From positions 80,262 through 144,261 of the forward strand of contig CAZSDP010000011.1 in assembly GCA_964605665.1 (NCBI GenBank): a stretch of DNA of 64,000 nt, in the 5' to 3' direction. Below are positions 18,120-26,730 of this stretch, in pieces; position 1 is the first letter of the stretch, and each line of letters opens with the position of its first letter. The stretch is from CAZSDP01 sp964605665. Lineage in GTDB: Bacteria > Planctomycetota > UBA8108 > UBA1146. The translations under genes were made by a program, and so were the position numbers. The notes under the pieces were generated by a model, which made no database searches, was not told the origin of the DNA, and worked only from the letters and a program-made list of their open reading frames with translations.

Positions 18120-18913
18120 CAGACCGCCACTGGCGCGGAAATCGCCGGATGATGTTCGTAGCCCTCCACGCGGATATCGTCGAATTGAAACTCATCAATC
18201 GAAGTGACCGCAGGATTCAACCACAACTTTGGTTTCGGCTTCGGAGTGCGGCTCAACTGCTTTCTTGCGGGCTCAACATGATTGTCATAGAGGTGAAGAT
18301 CACCAAATGTGTGCACAAACTCGCCAACGGAGAGACCGGTTACATGGGCGACCATATGGGTGAGTAATGCATAGCTCGCGATGTTGAAGGGGACCCCCAA
18401 GAAAACATCTGCACTTCTTTGATACAGCTGGCAATGGAGTTGACCACCCATCACTTGAAACTGAAACAAAGAATGACAGGGAGGTAACTTCATCGCATCG
18501 ACTTGAGCCGGATTCCAAGCAGTGACAATGAGCCGTCGCGAGTCTGGATTCTTCCGAATCTGTTCGATGACATTCGCGAGCTGATCGATGGTACCCCCAT
18601 CAGGTGCCGGCCAACTTCGCCACTGCGCACCGTAAACCGGTCCGAGCTCCCCATCGGCGTCAGCCCACTCATCCCAAATCGATACGCCGACCTTCTGCAG
18701 CGAGCGGACATTGGTCTCGCCCCGAATGAACCAGAGCAGCTCATGGATCACCGACTTCAGATGCACCTTCTTGGTTGTGACCACGGGCAGACCTTCCTGA
18801 AGGTCGAAGCGGATCTGCCGACCAAAGAGTGCCCGAGTACCAGTGCCGGTCCGATCGGACTTCGAGATTCCGGATTCGAGCAACTCCCTCATCAGGTCTA
18901 AATATTGGTGCAT
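18119..18913 (-). CDS. thyA: thymidylate synthase (ThyA type)
   Basis: A 264-residue thymidylate synthase, exactly the length of the E. coli enzyme, which methylates dUMP to dTMP with methylene-tetrahydrofolate. It contains SDRTGTGTRALFG, the active-site segment KLPPCHSLFQFQV with the nucleophilic Cys, QRSADVFLGVPFNIASYALL and HLYDNHVEPARKQL. GGAG lies 7 bases before the ATG. It is the first gene of the thyA-folA pair. Confidence 0.97.
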   Translation of the reverse strand: MHQYLDLMRELLESGISKSDRTGTGTRALFGRQIRFDLQEGLPVVTTKKVHLKSVIHELLWFIRGETNVRSLQKVGVSIWDEWADADGELGPVYGAQWRSWPAPDGGTIDQLANVIEQIRKNPDSRRLIVTAWNPAQVDAMKLPPCHSLFQFQVMGGQLHCQLYQRSADVFLGVPFNIASYALLTHMVAHVTGLSVGEFVHTFGDLHLYDNHVEPARKQLSRTPKPKPKLWLNPAVTSIDEFQFDDIRVEGYEHHPAISAPVAV

Positions 18914-19106
18914 CGATTCTCCATCGCTTCACTCTCGATCGAACTCTTGAATGATCCCGATGCTCGTAAAAACGGAGTCTTATCAGGGCAATCTCCACCT
19001 AGTGATCAGGCCCTCAGAGTTTGACCGATGGGGCTTCTCAACGCCATGCATCCGTAACTCAACACGGAGAACGGGATCCTCGCGGGGTCAACGGTCATCT
19101 GCGATC
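18914..19106. other. intergenic region upstream of thyA
   Basis: About 190 bases that should contain the thyA-folA promoter on the minus strand. I see no gene, strong hairpin or repeat in it. Confidence 0.4.
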
Positions 19107-19214
19107 TCATCTGGGCAGGCGCAGGAGGTCGCCGAAGAGTCGTTCAAGCGCTTCCGACAATCGGGTCACACCAGCGGCGACGCACTCATTTATTGCCGCA
19201 TCTAGCAAACTCAA
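19107..19214 (-). CDS. possible 35-residue amphipathic peptide coupled to the FG-GAP gene
   Basis: A 35-codon frame starting at TTG 19214 in a TTGA overlap with the stop of the TPR/FG-GAP gene. The peptide is rich in Leu and Ala (SLLDAAINECV, LSEALERLFGDLLRL) and would form an amphipathic helix. The overlap is the only positional evidence, and the frame is short enough to be chance. The upstream protein ends in its normal family C terminus (NWNTRRD), so this is not a frameshifted tail. Confidence 0.2.
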   Translation of the reverse strand: MSLLDAAINECVAAGVTRLSEALERLFGDLLRLPR

Positions 19215-22200
19215 TCGCGTCGAGTATTCCAATTCTGACGATAGAGCCTTCGGTTCGGTTCTCGGTCATCCACCGCTGGAGGATATTTTGTCATCGAACC
19301 AAATGGCAGCGGCTCGACCGAACTCGCCGCAGCGGTCAGTGGATCACGGTCTTTACAATACCCATGGGTATCGAGAAGAAACGTCCTGATCTGAGGACTG
19401 GTCAGCTCCGGTAGCGAATTCACGTCGTAGATGAGTTCGAGTTCATCTCCACCACCGAGAATGACAAACTGATCATCGACCGTCGTGAGTAGCTCTTCCA
19501 CGCGCCCATATCGGGTGATATTCCCACCCATCGGTAGATAACCAAGGGTCGCATCACGCTCTTGATAGTGATAGGTGGCGGGCAGTGACCCATCATCGGA
19601 GTACTCTCTCGGGTATCCACCAAAGCGCAATTCCGCCGACTTCAATTCGACGCGCTTCACTCGATCAGAGCTGACCACCGTCGCAGAAGCTAAGAAGACT
19701 CGGTCCCAGTAAACCTCGAGGTTCGACTCGATTCGGAATCGCTTCGCACCCTGAGTGACGGCCTCAGTGACCTCGAGCACCATTGTCTTCGGCATCCCTG
19801 CGGGGTATCCGATCTCTCGCCCGATCAGCTGCCAATCACCATCGCCCCGATCCCACCAGAAACTCGGTGCTTCCAATCGTCGGTCTGCGATCGACTCGTC
19901 GCGCTGCCACGCAGCAAAGTTGATCCGTGAGTATGGATACTCCACCCAGCCGTCGAGAAAGAGATAGACCGGGTCATCCTCGCCTTTCTCGGCCTGCACG
20001 CTGGCGCGCTCGATCTGAAAAGTCGGGAAAGAGAGCACCCACTCGGTTCTGGTCGCGTATCCCACCAAATCTGGATCGATCAGACTTGGACCAGCGTATT
20101 GCCGATCAACACTGGCTAAGCACGCGGGATCGACGCGGTTTCCACCCACCGTGACCTCGAGCGGGAATGAGCGAGCGATAGAGTTCACCAGGAGCGGAAC
20201 TCCACTCGGCTTCGCCCCTTTCACTGGGAAGTACTCCAATGGATACACTTCTGTACCATTTGGATGATCGACCGCGAGTAAGGTCAATTGATCGATGTAG
20301 CAAGCCTCTTGCATCGGCTCCATCACCGACAATCGGTACTCTCCTTCGATCGGTTGGAGCGCGTCGGGAGCGATTCTGACCACTTCGGTCGGTTCAGGAG
20401 TTGCGAACTCTCCTGGACCGATCCAAAACCCCAATCCGCCCCCACCCATGAAGTCGGTGATGAATCGGTACGAGGTTCCATCCCAACAAAACAGCACCGG
20501 GCAGCTGGAAGACTTTCGTTGGACTTCCTCGATCTGATGGCAGCTGTCGAGAGGAAGTTGATTTTCTGACTGACTCACTCCGTCCGACCAACGTAGGTAG
20601 ACCCAATCTGCTTCGTCGCGAGGTCCGATTCCAAAAATCATCGGCGCAAGACCTTGTGAGCGAGATCCAAGGGCGCCTTCGAAAGTTCGTGCGCTGACGA
20701 GGTCTCCTGCCCTCAGCTCCAACCGGGTTCCATATCCGAGTAAATTGGTGCGTCGATCTTCACCATCCCGTGCTCCACCCAAGTAGAGCCGGAATGCGTG
20801 ATACGGGGTCGGAGTTCCCTCGAGTGGATTGGTCACATTCCGCACAAAGATAGGAGCACCACCTGGCGATAGCACGATGAGATCGGGATCGAAATCACCA
20901 TCGAGATCACCGCTGACGAACTCCTTCGCTGGAGCTTCGATCGTTGAGACGAGTTCAAACCGTCCTGCTCCGTCTCCTTTGAGAATCCAAGTTCTCAATG
21001 GACCCGGAGTTGTCGATTCGCCCACCGAGGCGGCAGACAAGGCGAAGTCTACTTTTCCGTCTAGATCGAAGTCGTCGAAGTGCAGTGTTCTCGCGGTTCC
21101 AGGCGCGGGGCTCGTCTCATCGCCGTACTTCACGATCAATGGCTCTAAAGTGGATGCGAAGAAGCTGGAAGCGGGCTGATCGGCCTCGGCTTTGACCACT
21201 TCGACCCCGCGAGCCCATAGGATTTGATCCTCTCCACCGACTCGCCGGAGCACCACGAGATCATCCAAGACATCCCCATCGAGGTCGACGATCGCGGTTG
21301 CAAGAAGGAGTTGATCAGAACCTCCTTCAGCGATGCTCCCTTCACCAAGGGAGAAATTCCACTCCGGCGCATTTACGATCGAATCGATTGCCGATCGAGA
21401 ATCGGTGCTGAATACAAAATCGGCATCGACATCACCATCGAGATCTCGCACGGTGATCTGTGAAATTCCTCCAACTTCCTCCCCAGCATTTTCACCGATC
21501 CAAGGGAGCTTCGGTGCATCTGCGAGTCGGATGGCACGACCTTGATTCAGCGCGATGAGCGGCTGCCCTGCCTCCGGAATGATGAGAAGGTCGAGATCAC
21601 CTTCTAAATCGAGATCGACCCACCGCAACTCGGCAATTGGACCGTTGTCTTCGAGTTCGATCCTCTGCTGAAGCGTGAATGCCGGCCCCGCCGCCCGATC
21701 ACCCCGATCATCGACTGAGAACAGTGAAACACCCCCAGCCACCGCGGTGGCGACATCGGGAACTCCATCCTCGTCGAAGTCTCCCACCGCAAAGGTGGTG
21801 GCAGCCGCCAGCTCTTCAGGAACAACTCGATCGATGGGAGTTTCCCCCCGCAGCGACCAAACTCCACCTCTCTCGCCCGCAACCCAAAGATCGGGAACGC
21901 AGTCCAGGTCGAGGTCCACCAAAGCGGCAGGTGGTGCTAGACGCTGCTCCACAATCCTTGGTTCAGGTCTCAGCCAAGTGGGAGTATCAAATGCGATCGG
22001 TACCACAGACTCTTTGGCAGGCAGGGGTACATTCCAATCGCGGATCGAAAGACTGAGATCACCTTGTTCGGTGTACTTTGTCGATGTCGATCGACCCCGC
22101 CCCGACTCTTTCAGCGACTTGAATTGATCGAGGATGCGATCCGCCTCGTCCTTTCGTCCCGCACGACGATAGATCAACTGCAGGTTATTCAGAGGGCCGA

Positions 22201-22768
22201 GGAGAGTCGGATCGAGCCTTGCTGCGATTTCGAAATAGGGAAGCGCCTGACTTCTTTGATCTAGGTTTGCCAAAGAAACCGCGACGTTGTAGTTCGCTTC
22301 CGGGTCGCCGGGTGCGAGCTCCACCGCTCGACGAAACTCCTCGAGAGCAGGTTCTTCATCACCTTTGAAGCGATGGATCAGCCCCAGAGCGTAGGGAACT
22401 CGCGGATCTGTGGCATCGAGTTCACGTGCACGAAGAAGTGACTGAATCGCACGATCGACGCCCGCTTCCGCTTGGTTGAGCTGAGCTATAGCGAGATTGA
22501 AAAGGGGAACAAATCCATCGGGGACCGCCTCGACAACGGGCAAGAGAGCTTCTTCCGCCTTCGCGAATTGGTGCCTTTCGATCAGGGAAACCCCCTGATG
22601 ATGAGCCTTCTGCAAATCGACCGCTTGAGACGCTGGGACCTTGCCCGGACTGCGCCGCTGACGAGATGGATCGGTGACTTCTCCCCCTGGGTCATCCGAG
22701 AGGAAGAAGAAGAAGAACACGATCAATCCGGCAAAAAGCATGAAGAGCAGCAGATTCCGCGTTGCCAT
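19211..22768 (-). CDS. large exported TPR / FG-GAP / ASPIC-UnbV (CRTAC-like) protein
   Basis: An 1185-residue protein. Residues 1-25 are a hydrophobic membrane anchor or uncleaved signal. Residues about 45-230 contain TPR repeats (ALGLIHRFKGDEEPALEEF, NYNVAVSLANLDQRSQALPY). Residues about 260-690 contain several FG-GAP/VCBS beta-propeller repeats with Ca-binding-like D-D-D patterns (DLDLDCVPDLWVAG, DFDEDGVPDVATA, DLDGDVDADFVF). About 690-780 resemble an ASPIC/UnbV segment, followed by a C-terminal beta-rich region ending in the LPFGSMTKYPP...YRQNWNTRRD pattern common to this family. Function is unknown; the repeats suggest an extracytoplasmic protein-interaction or adhesion role. Confidence 0.85.
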   Translation of the reverse strand: MATRNLLLFMLFAGLIVFFFFFLSDDPGGEVTDPSRQRRSPGKVPASQAVDLQKAHHQGVSLIERHQFAKAEEALLPVVEAVPDGFVPLFNLAIAQLNQAEAGVDRAIQSLLRARELDATDPRVPYALGLIHRFKGDEEPALEEFRRAVELAPGDPEANYNVAVSLANLDQRSQALPYFEIAARLDPTLLGPLNNLQLIYRRAGRKDEADRILDQFKSLKESGRGRSTSTKYTEQGDLSLSIRDWNVPLPAKESVVPIAFDTPTWLRPEPRIVEQRLAPPAALVDLDLDCVPDLWVAGERGGVWSLRGETPIDRVVPEELAAATTFAVGDFDEDGVPDVATAVAGGVSLFSVDDRGDRAAGPAFTLQQRIELEDNGPIAELRWVDLDLEGDLDLLIIPEAGQPLIALNQGRAIRLADAPKLPWIGENAGEEVGGISQITVRDLDGDVDADFVFSTDSRSAIDSIVNAPEWNFSLGEGSIAEGGSDQLLLATAIVDLDGDVLDDLVVLRRVGGEDQILWARGVEVVKAEADQPASSFFASTLEPLIVKYGDETSPAPGTARTLHFDDFDLDGKVDFALSAASVGESTTPGPLRTWILKGDGAGRFELVSTIEAPAKEFVSGDLDGDFDPDLIVLSPGGAPIFVRNVTNPLEGTPTPYHAFRLYLGGARDGEDRRTNLLGYGTRLELRAGDLVSARTFEGALGSRSQGLAPMIFGIGPRDEADWVYLRWSDGVSQSENQLPLDSCHQIEEVQRKSSSCPVLFCWDGTSYRFITDFMGGGGLGFWIGPGEFATPEPTEVVRIAPDALQPIEGEYRLSVMEPMQEACYIDQLTLLAVDHPNGTEVYPLEYFPVKGAKPSGVPLLVNSIARSFPLEVTVGGNRVDPACLASVDRQYAGPSLIDPDLVGYATRTEWVLSFPTFQIERASVQAEKGEDDPVYLFLDGWVEYPYSRINFAAWQRDESIADRRLEAPSFWWDRGDGDWQLIGREIGYPAGMPKTMVLEVTEAVTQGAKRFRIESNLEVYWDRVFLASATVVSSDRVKRVELKSAELRFGGYPREYSDDGSLPATYHYQERDATLGYLPMGGNITRYGRVEELLTTVDDQFVILGGGDELELIYDVNSLPELTSPQIRTFLLDTHGYCKDRDPLTAAASSVEPLPFGSMTKYPPAVDDREPNRRLYRQNWNTRRD

Positions 22769-22877
22769 CGAAGTTCCTCTTCATTTTCTCAGAGTGGGAT
22801 TGGAGAGAGCCCACATCCGGCGAAGCGAATTGCTGGAGCCTTACCGACCAGAACATGCGCGAAAATCGCCGGCTCTA

Positions 22878-24563
22878 TCAGCGAAATCGTCGGTGAGTTC
22901 CCTTTTTCTCTTCGGCAGACTCTCCCCGCTCTACTCGCTCTTCACGAATGCGCTCCGCATAGGATTGATACGATCCCTCGAAGAATCGTGCGTGTCCTTC
23001 TCCATCGAAAGCGAGAATGTGCGTCGCGACGCGATCGAGGAAGTAACGATCGTGACTCACCACGACCGCGCTTCCGGGGAATGCTTCCAGCGCATCCTCC
23101 AAGAGCCTCAGAGTAGGAATGTCGAGGTCATTGGTCGGCTCATCGAGCAGAACCACGTTTCCGCCTCGACGCAGCATCTTCGCCATCTGGACTCGGTTTC
23201 GCTGACCACCAGACAGATCGCCGACTCTTTTCTCTTGGTCTTCTCCCGTGAATCCAAACCGTGCGACGTAAGCCCGAGAGTTGATTTCGATTTTTCCGAC
23301 TTTGAAGGTGTCGTAATTTTCGGAAATCTCCTGGTATACGGTGTTCTTCGGATCCAAGTCTTGGCGACTCTGATCCGCATAGATCACACTCACAGTTGGT
23401 CCCACGTCGATCGTCCCGGTCTCCGCACTCTCCAGATCGACGATCAATTTGAGCAGGGTTGTCTTGCCTGCCCCATTCGGACCGATCACCCCGATGATTC
23501 CCCCGGGGGGAACTCTGAATGAAAGATCATTGATCACCGTTCGATCACCATAGCTCTTGGTGACCGACTGCACTTCCAAGACTCGATCCCCGAGTCTTGT
23601 CGTACAGGGGATCGACAACGCAGGAAGCTCGGAGGCCTTTTCGTAAGTCTTCTCCTGGAGCTTATGGAATGCTGCAACTCGTGCCTTCGATTTACTTTGA
23701 CGAGCACGAGGCGACTGGCGGATCCACTCCAGCTCTCTCGCCATTTCTTTCTTGCGAGAGACTTCTTTGCGAGCTTCTTGCTCCTCGAGTTTGGTCTTCT
23801 GCTCTAGGTAGCTCGAATAGTTCCCCTCGAAGGGAATGCCGCGACCGCGATCGATCTCGAGCATCCACCCGACCACATTGTCGAGAAAGTAGCGATCGTG
23901 GGTGATCAGCAACACCGTACCGGTGTAGTCGGCGAGGTACCGTTCGAGCCAAGCGGTTGTATCTGCATCGAGGTGGTTCGTCGGTTCGTCCATCAGCAAA
24001 ATGTCGGGGTGCGAGAGAAGTGTCCGACAGATCGCAACTCGGCGTTTCTCTCCTCCAGAGAGATGTTGAACCGCGGAATCTCCCGGGGGGCATCCCAACG
24101 CATGCATCGCTTGTTCGATTTGTCGATCTAGCTCCCAACCATCCGCCGCTTCAATTGCCTCCTGAAGTTCGGCCATTCGGTCATAGGCTTGCTGCATCGC
24201 GTCATCGTCGAGATCGCCGCCGAGTGAATCTGCGACGGTGTTGTACTCATCGATCATCTGCCGAACCACACCCACACCGTCCTCGATGTTCTCCCGAACC
24301 GATTTTGATTCATCGAGTTGAGGCTCTTGCGGCACATAGCCGACACGAGTTCCCTTGGCGAGTGTGACCTTGCCCTCATAGCCGTCATCCGCTCCAGCGA
24401 TGATGCGGAGCAGGGTCGACTTTCCGCTTCCGTTCGTACCGATGATCCCGATCTTCGCTCCTGCGTAGAAGCCAAGAGTGATTCCGCGGAGAACCTCCTT
24501 CTTGCCATAGCTGCGGTGGAGGTCCTGGACGTTGAAAATGATCTGCTGATTCTCGGTGTTCAT
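22878..24563 (-). CDS. ettA: energy-dependent translational throttle protein EttA (ABC-F ATPase)
   Basis: A 561-residue soluble ABC-F protein with two ATPase domains: Walker A GTNGSGKSTLL and GPNGAGKTTLL, signatures LSGGEKRRV and LSGGQRNRV, Walker B ILLMDEPTNHLD and VVLLDEPTNDLD. Between them lies the charged P-site tRNA-interaction linker (LEEQEARKEVSRKKEMARE). EttA binds the ribosomal E site and gates entry into elongation according to the ATP/ADP ratio. The sequence FYAGAKIGIIGTNGSGKST and the overall length match EttA rather than Uup or YheS. I place the start at ATG 24563 by comparison with the family; the frame is open to 24617. Confidence 0.93.
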   Translation of the reverse strand: MNTENQQIIFNVQDLHRSYGKKEVLRGITLGFYAGAKIGIIGTNGSGKSTLLRIIAGADDGYEGKVTLAKGTRVGYVPQEPQLDESKSVRENIEDGVGVVRQMIDEYNTVADSLGGDLDDDAMQQAYDRMAELQEAIEAADGWELDRQIEQAMHALGCPPGDSAVQHLSGGEKRRVAICRTLLSHPDILLMDEPTNHLDADTTAWLERYLADYTGTVLLITHDRYFLDNVVGWMLEIDRGRGIPFEGNYSSYLEQKTKLEEQEARKEVSRKKEMARELEWIRQSPRARQSKSKARVAAFHKLQEKTYEKASELPALSIPCTTRLGDRVLEVQSVTKSYGDRTVINDLSFRVPPGGIIGVIGPNGAGKTTLLKLIVDLESAETGTIDVGPTVSVIYADQSRQDLDPKNTVYQEISENYDTFKVGKIEINSRAYVARFGFTGEDQEKRVGDLSGGQRNRVQMAKMLRRGGNVVLLDEPTNDLDIPTLRLLEDALEAFPGSAVVVSHDRYFLDRVATHILAFDGEGHARFFEGSYQSYAERIREERVERGESAEEKKGTHRRFR

Positions 24564-24670
24564 AGGCCAATCTGCTGAGTCTGAGGTGAATCGAAGTCCG
24601 TCGTGCACGAAAGACAACCTCTAGTTGATCTTTCGAAAGTTGGTGAGAGAAAGATTCTGAAAAACTGAGC

Positions 24671-24734
24671 CTGAGGACTGAATCTCAGTGTCAGCGATCG
24701 GCTCACTCGCCAATCCCAGAAATTCAGTCCTCAG
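24671..24734. repeat. 13-base perfect inverted repeat
   Basis: CTGAGGACTGAAT at 24671-24683 is the exact reverse complement of 24722-24734. The right arm lies inside the first unit of a tandem repeat (24718-24777). It sits between the selenoprotein stop and the ettA start on the minus strand and could form a long hairpin in that transcript. Confidence 0.6.
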
Positions 24735-24777
24735 AAATTCAGTCCGCAGAAATTAAGTTCGCAGAAATTCAGTTCAC
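24718..24777. repeat. four-unit 15-bp tandem repeat
   Basis: Four consecutive 15-base units of the form AGAAATTCAGTCCGC with small variations (AGAAATTCAGTCCTC, AGAAATTCAGTCCGC, AGAAATTAAGTTCGC, AGAAATTCAGTTCAC). It begins 17 bases downstream of the selenoprotein stop codon on the minus strand. Unit length is a multiple of three, but no frame of interest runs through it. Confidence 0.85.
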
Positions 24778-24793
24778 AGTGATCCGAACCAAA

Positions 24794-25024
24794 TCACGCA
24801 TTCTTCCGTGAATCGAGTTCCTCAAAGATCTCGTGATTCTCTGGAAAACGGTCCAGTTTCTTCTTTGAGAAGATCAAATCCCCGTCGGCGACGACTTCGA
24901 AGACTCCGCCTCCAGATTGAATCAACTCAACATCGACCTGATACCGATCCTTCAATTCGGCCGCCAAACTGGTGGCCTGAGGCTCGTAATTTCACTGAAC
25001 GCAGTATTCGATGGAGACTTTCAT
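24794..25024 (-). CDS. SelT/SelW/SelH (Rdx) family selenoprotein with in-frame UGA for selenocysteine
   Basis: A 76-residue thioredoxin-fold-like redox protein of the SelW/Rdx family. It starts at ATG 25024 after a purine-rich GGAAAGAAGAAG. Codons 8-11 read Cys-Val-Gln-TGA, so the TGA (24992-24994) stands exactly where the second Cys or Sec of the family CxxC/CxxU motif belongs. After the TGA the frame continues for 65 residues of unmistakable family sequence: NYEPQATSLAAELKDRY, then SGGGVFEVVADGDLIFSKKK, then LDRFPENHEI, ending at a TGA at 24794. The spacing and the GGVFEV...G.LIFSKK...RFPE signature are diagnostic. A hairpin at 24959-24977 fits a bacterial SECIS element. The natural reading is a selenoprotein; a nonsense-mutated pseudogene is less likely because nothing else is degraded. 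Selenocysteine machinery (selA, selB, selC, selD) is not in the window. Confidence 0.9.
24959..24977 (-). promoter_or_regulatory. candidate bacterial SECIS element
   Basis: On the mRNA (minus) strand GGCCACC-AGTTT-GGCGGCC forms a 7-bp stem with one A-C mismatch and a 5-base loop. The loop begins 21 bases after the UGA, and its second base is G. The published bacterial SECIS consensus asks for a small apical loop 16-37 bases after the UGA with a G in its first two positions, so all criteria are met. Confidence 0.7.
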
Positions 25025-25236
25025 CGCTTCTTCTTTCCAGTTCGAGGGCTCTGTTGCCCCTCTTGGTGCGAAAACCCTCCTCGACCGCCACGATCGTGAG
25101 GAGCCAATTTCGTGGAGTGCTCCCCGAGGGTACTCAAGAGCGGTATCGTATCGTGGCGCTCCCTGGTCTCCCACTGGATCCAGGAGAGGATTGGGAGCAC
25201 GATCTCCCCCAGCCCAGAAATACTCGGAGGTCCCTG
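25025..25236. other. divergent promoter region between selenoprotein and M20 dipeptidase
   Basis: About 210 bases between two divergent starts. Open frames on both strands extend across it (upstream of each start) but contain no recognisable protein sequence. No clear promoter boxes or operator repeats were identified. Confidence 0.4.
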
Positions 25237-26598
25237 ATGCAAAAAATCGTCGATACTCTGCGGGAAGCCCAATCTACCCATGTCGAGAAGCTGATCGATT
25301 GGCTGCGAATTCCCAGCGTCTCCACCGACTCGGCCCGCATTCAAGAGGTCCGTCAGGCCGGTGAGTTCGTCCTCAACGAGCTTCAAAGCGCTGGCTTCGA
25401 GGCGCGGATCGACGAAACACCGGGGCATCCGGTTGTTCTCGCCAAATGGCACGGCGCTCCCGATGCCCCGACTCTCCTGGTCTACGGTCACTATGACGTG
25501 CAACCACCCGAGCCCTTGGAGCTTTGGCGTCACGGTGCCTTCGAGCCGACGATCGAAGGGGAAGACTTGATCGCTCGGGGAGCCACCGACGACAAAGGGC
25601 AGGCCCTCGCTCTGGTGTTGGGAATGGGGGGAGTCCTCAGGGAAACTGGTTCATTGCCGATCAATGTGACTTTTTTGATCGAGGGAGAAGAGGAAATCGG
25701 ATCTCCCCATCTCGAGCCATACATCAAAGCGCACGCTGAAGAGCTGAAAGCAGACATCGCTCTGATCTCTGACTGCTCCCAATTCGGGCCAGGAATGCCG
25801 GCCATCACTGTGGGACTCAAGGGTCTCGTCTACATGCAGGTTGACCTGATCGGTCCGAATCGAGATTTGCACTCTGGTAGCTTTGGCGGTGCAGTCGACA
25901 ACCCCGCCAATGTTCTCGCCACGATGCTCGGAAAACTCAAAGACGATCAAGGTCGAGTGACGATTCCCGGGTTCTACGAGAAAGTTCGAGATCTCACCGA
26001 TGAAGAGCGTGAAGAGATTTCTCGACTGCCATTTTCTGAAGAGGCATTTGCGAAAGAGCTCGAAGTCGATCAGCTCCATGGTGAAGCTGGATACAGCACC
26101 CTTGAACGGAAATGGGCTCGCCCCACTCTTGACGTCAACGGTCTACTTTCTGGATGGACTGGAGAAGGCGCAAAAACTGTCCTCCCCTCCAAAGCGATGG
26201 CAAAGTTCTCAATGCGACTCGTCGCGGATCAGGATCCGGACGAGATCGAGACCCTGGCCCGACGATATCTCGAGGAAATCTGCCCGCCGACATGCACTAT
26301 GAAGATCCACTGTGATCACGGCGCAAAACCTGTACTCGTCGACACCAGCAATCCTTGGCTAACGGCGGCAAGCAGGGCAGTAGAAAAGGGTTTTGGCAAG
26401 TCTCCGGTGCAGATTCGCGAAGGTGGATCGATCCCAGTGGTCAGCATTCTGAAGGAGCAGCTAGGAATCGACACGATCCTCCTCGGCCTCGGTCTCCCGG
26501 ATGACAACGCCCACTCTCCTAATGAGAAGTTCCATTTGCCCGACTATCAACGGGGAATCGAGACTGCTGCCTGGCTATTGGACGAGATGGCCTCCTGA
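25237..26598 (+). CDS. M20 family dipeptidase (carnosinase/CPG2-like)
   Basis: A 453-residue cytosolic di-zinc peptidase. Metal-site landmarks are LLVYGHYDVQPP (first His, Asp), ARGATDDKGQ (bridging Asp), FLIEGEEEIGSP (catalytic Glu and ligand Glu) and the dimerisation-domain segment DLHSGSFGGAVDNP that marks the dipeptidase subgroup of M20. The likely substrates are dipeptides or small peptides. The start ATG at 25237 has GGAGG 6 bases upstream; the open frame back to 24808 is antisense to the selenoprotein and is rejected. A strong terminator follows at 26699-26730. Confidence 0.92.
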   Translation: MQKIVDTLREAQSTHVEKLIDWLRIPSVSTDSARIQEVRQAGEFVLNELQSAGFEARIDETPGHPVVLAKWHGAPDAPTLLVYGHYDVQPPEPLELWRHGAFEPTIEGEDLIARGATDDKGQALALVLGMGGVLRETGSLPINVTFLIEGEEEIGSPHLEPYIKAHAEELKADIALISDCSQFGPGMPAITVGLKGLVYMQVDLIGPNRDLHSGSFGGAVDNPANVLATMLGKLKDDQGRVTIPGFYEKVRDLTDEEREEISRLPFSEEAFAKELEVDQLHGEAGYSTLERKWARPTLDVNGLLSGWTGEGAKTVLPSKAMAKFSMRLVADQDPDEIETLARRYLEEICPPTCTMKIHCDHGAKPVLVDTSNPWLTAASRAVEKGFGKSPVQIREGGSIPVVSILKEQLGIDTILLGLGLPDDNAHSPNEKFHLPDYQRGIETAAWLLDEMAS

Positions 26599-26698
26599 AA
26601 GCACGTCTAGATCGCTGAAGCTCCTCCCCCTCTTTATCGATCTGAACACAGAGCTCTCAGGTGTCCGATCTTCTGCTTTCCTCAGCAGTTCCGACTCC

Positions 26699-26730
26699 AA
26701 GAGGATTCGGAGGCCCCTCCGAATCCTCTT
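26699..26730 (+). terminator. hairpin terminator of the M20 dipeptidase gene
   Basis: A perfect 15-bp inverted repeat, AAGAGGATTCGGAGG / CCTCCGAATCCTCTT, separated by 2 bases, 100 bases after the dipeptidase stop. It lacks a long U-run, but the next gene on the strand is 270 or more bases further on. Confidence 0.75.

Noticed and set aside
19107..19230. A frameshift truncating the TPR/FG-GAP protein, with its tail in the 35-codon frame.
   Set aside because: The protein already ends with the C-terminal pattern normal for its family (YRQNWNTRRD), so no missing tail is expected.
24794..25024. Interpreting the SelW-like gene as a pseudogene with a nonsense mutation.
   Set aside because: The single TGA lies precisely at the Sec position, the remaining frame is intact and family-like to its end, and a SECIS-like hairpin is correctly placed. 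Random decay would not do this.
24992..25174. A 60-codon minus-strand ORF ending at the TGA at 24992.
   Set aside because: Only its last 10 codons are meaningful; they are the N terminus of the SelW-like protein that continues through the TGA. The upstream 50 codons overlap the promoter region and show no homology.
24808..25236. N-terminal extension of the M20 dipeptidase back to an ATG at 24808.
   Set aside because: It is antisense to the selenoprotein; the ATG at 25237 has a good ribosome site and matches the family N terminus.
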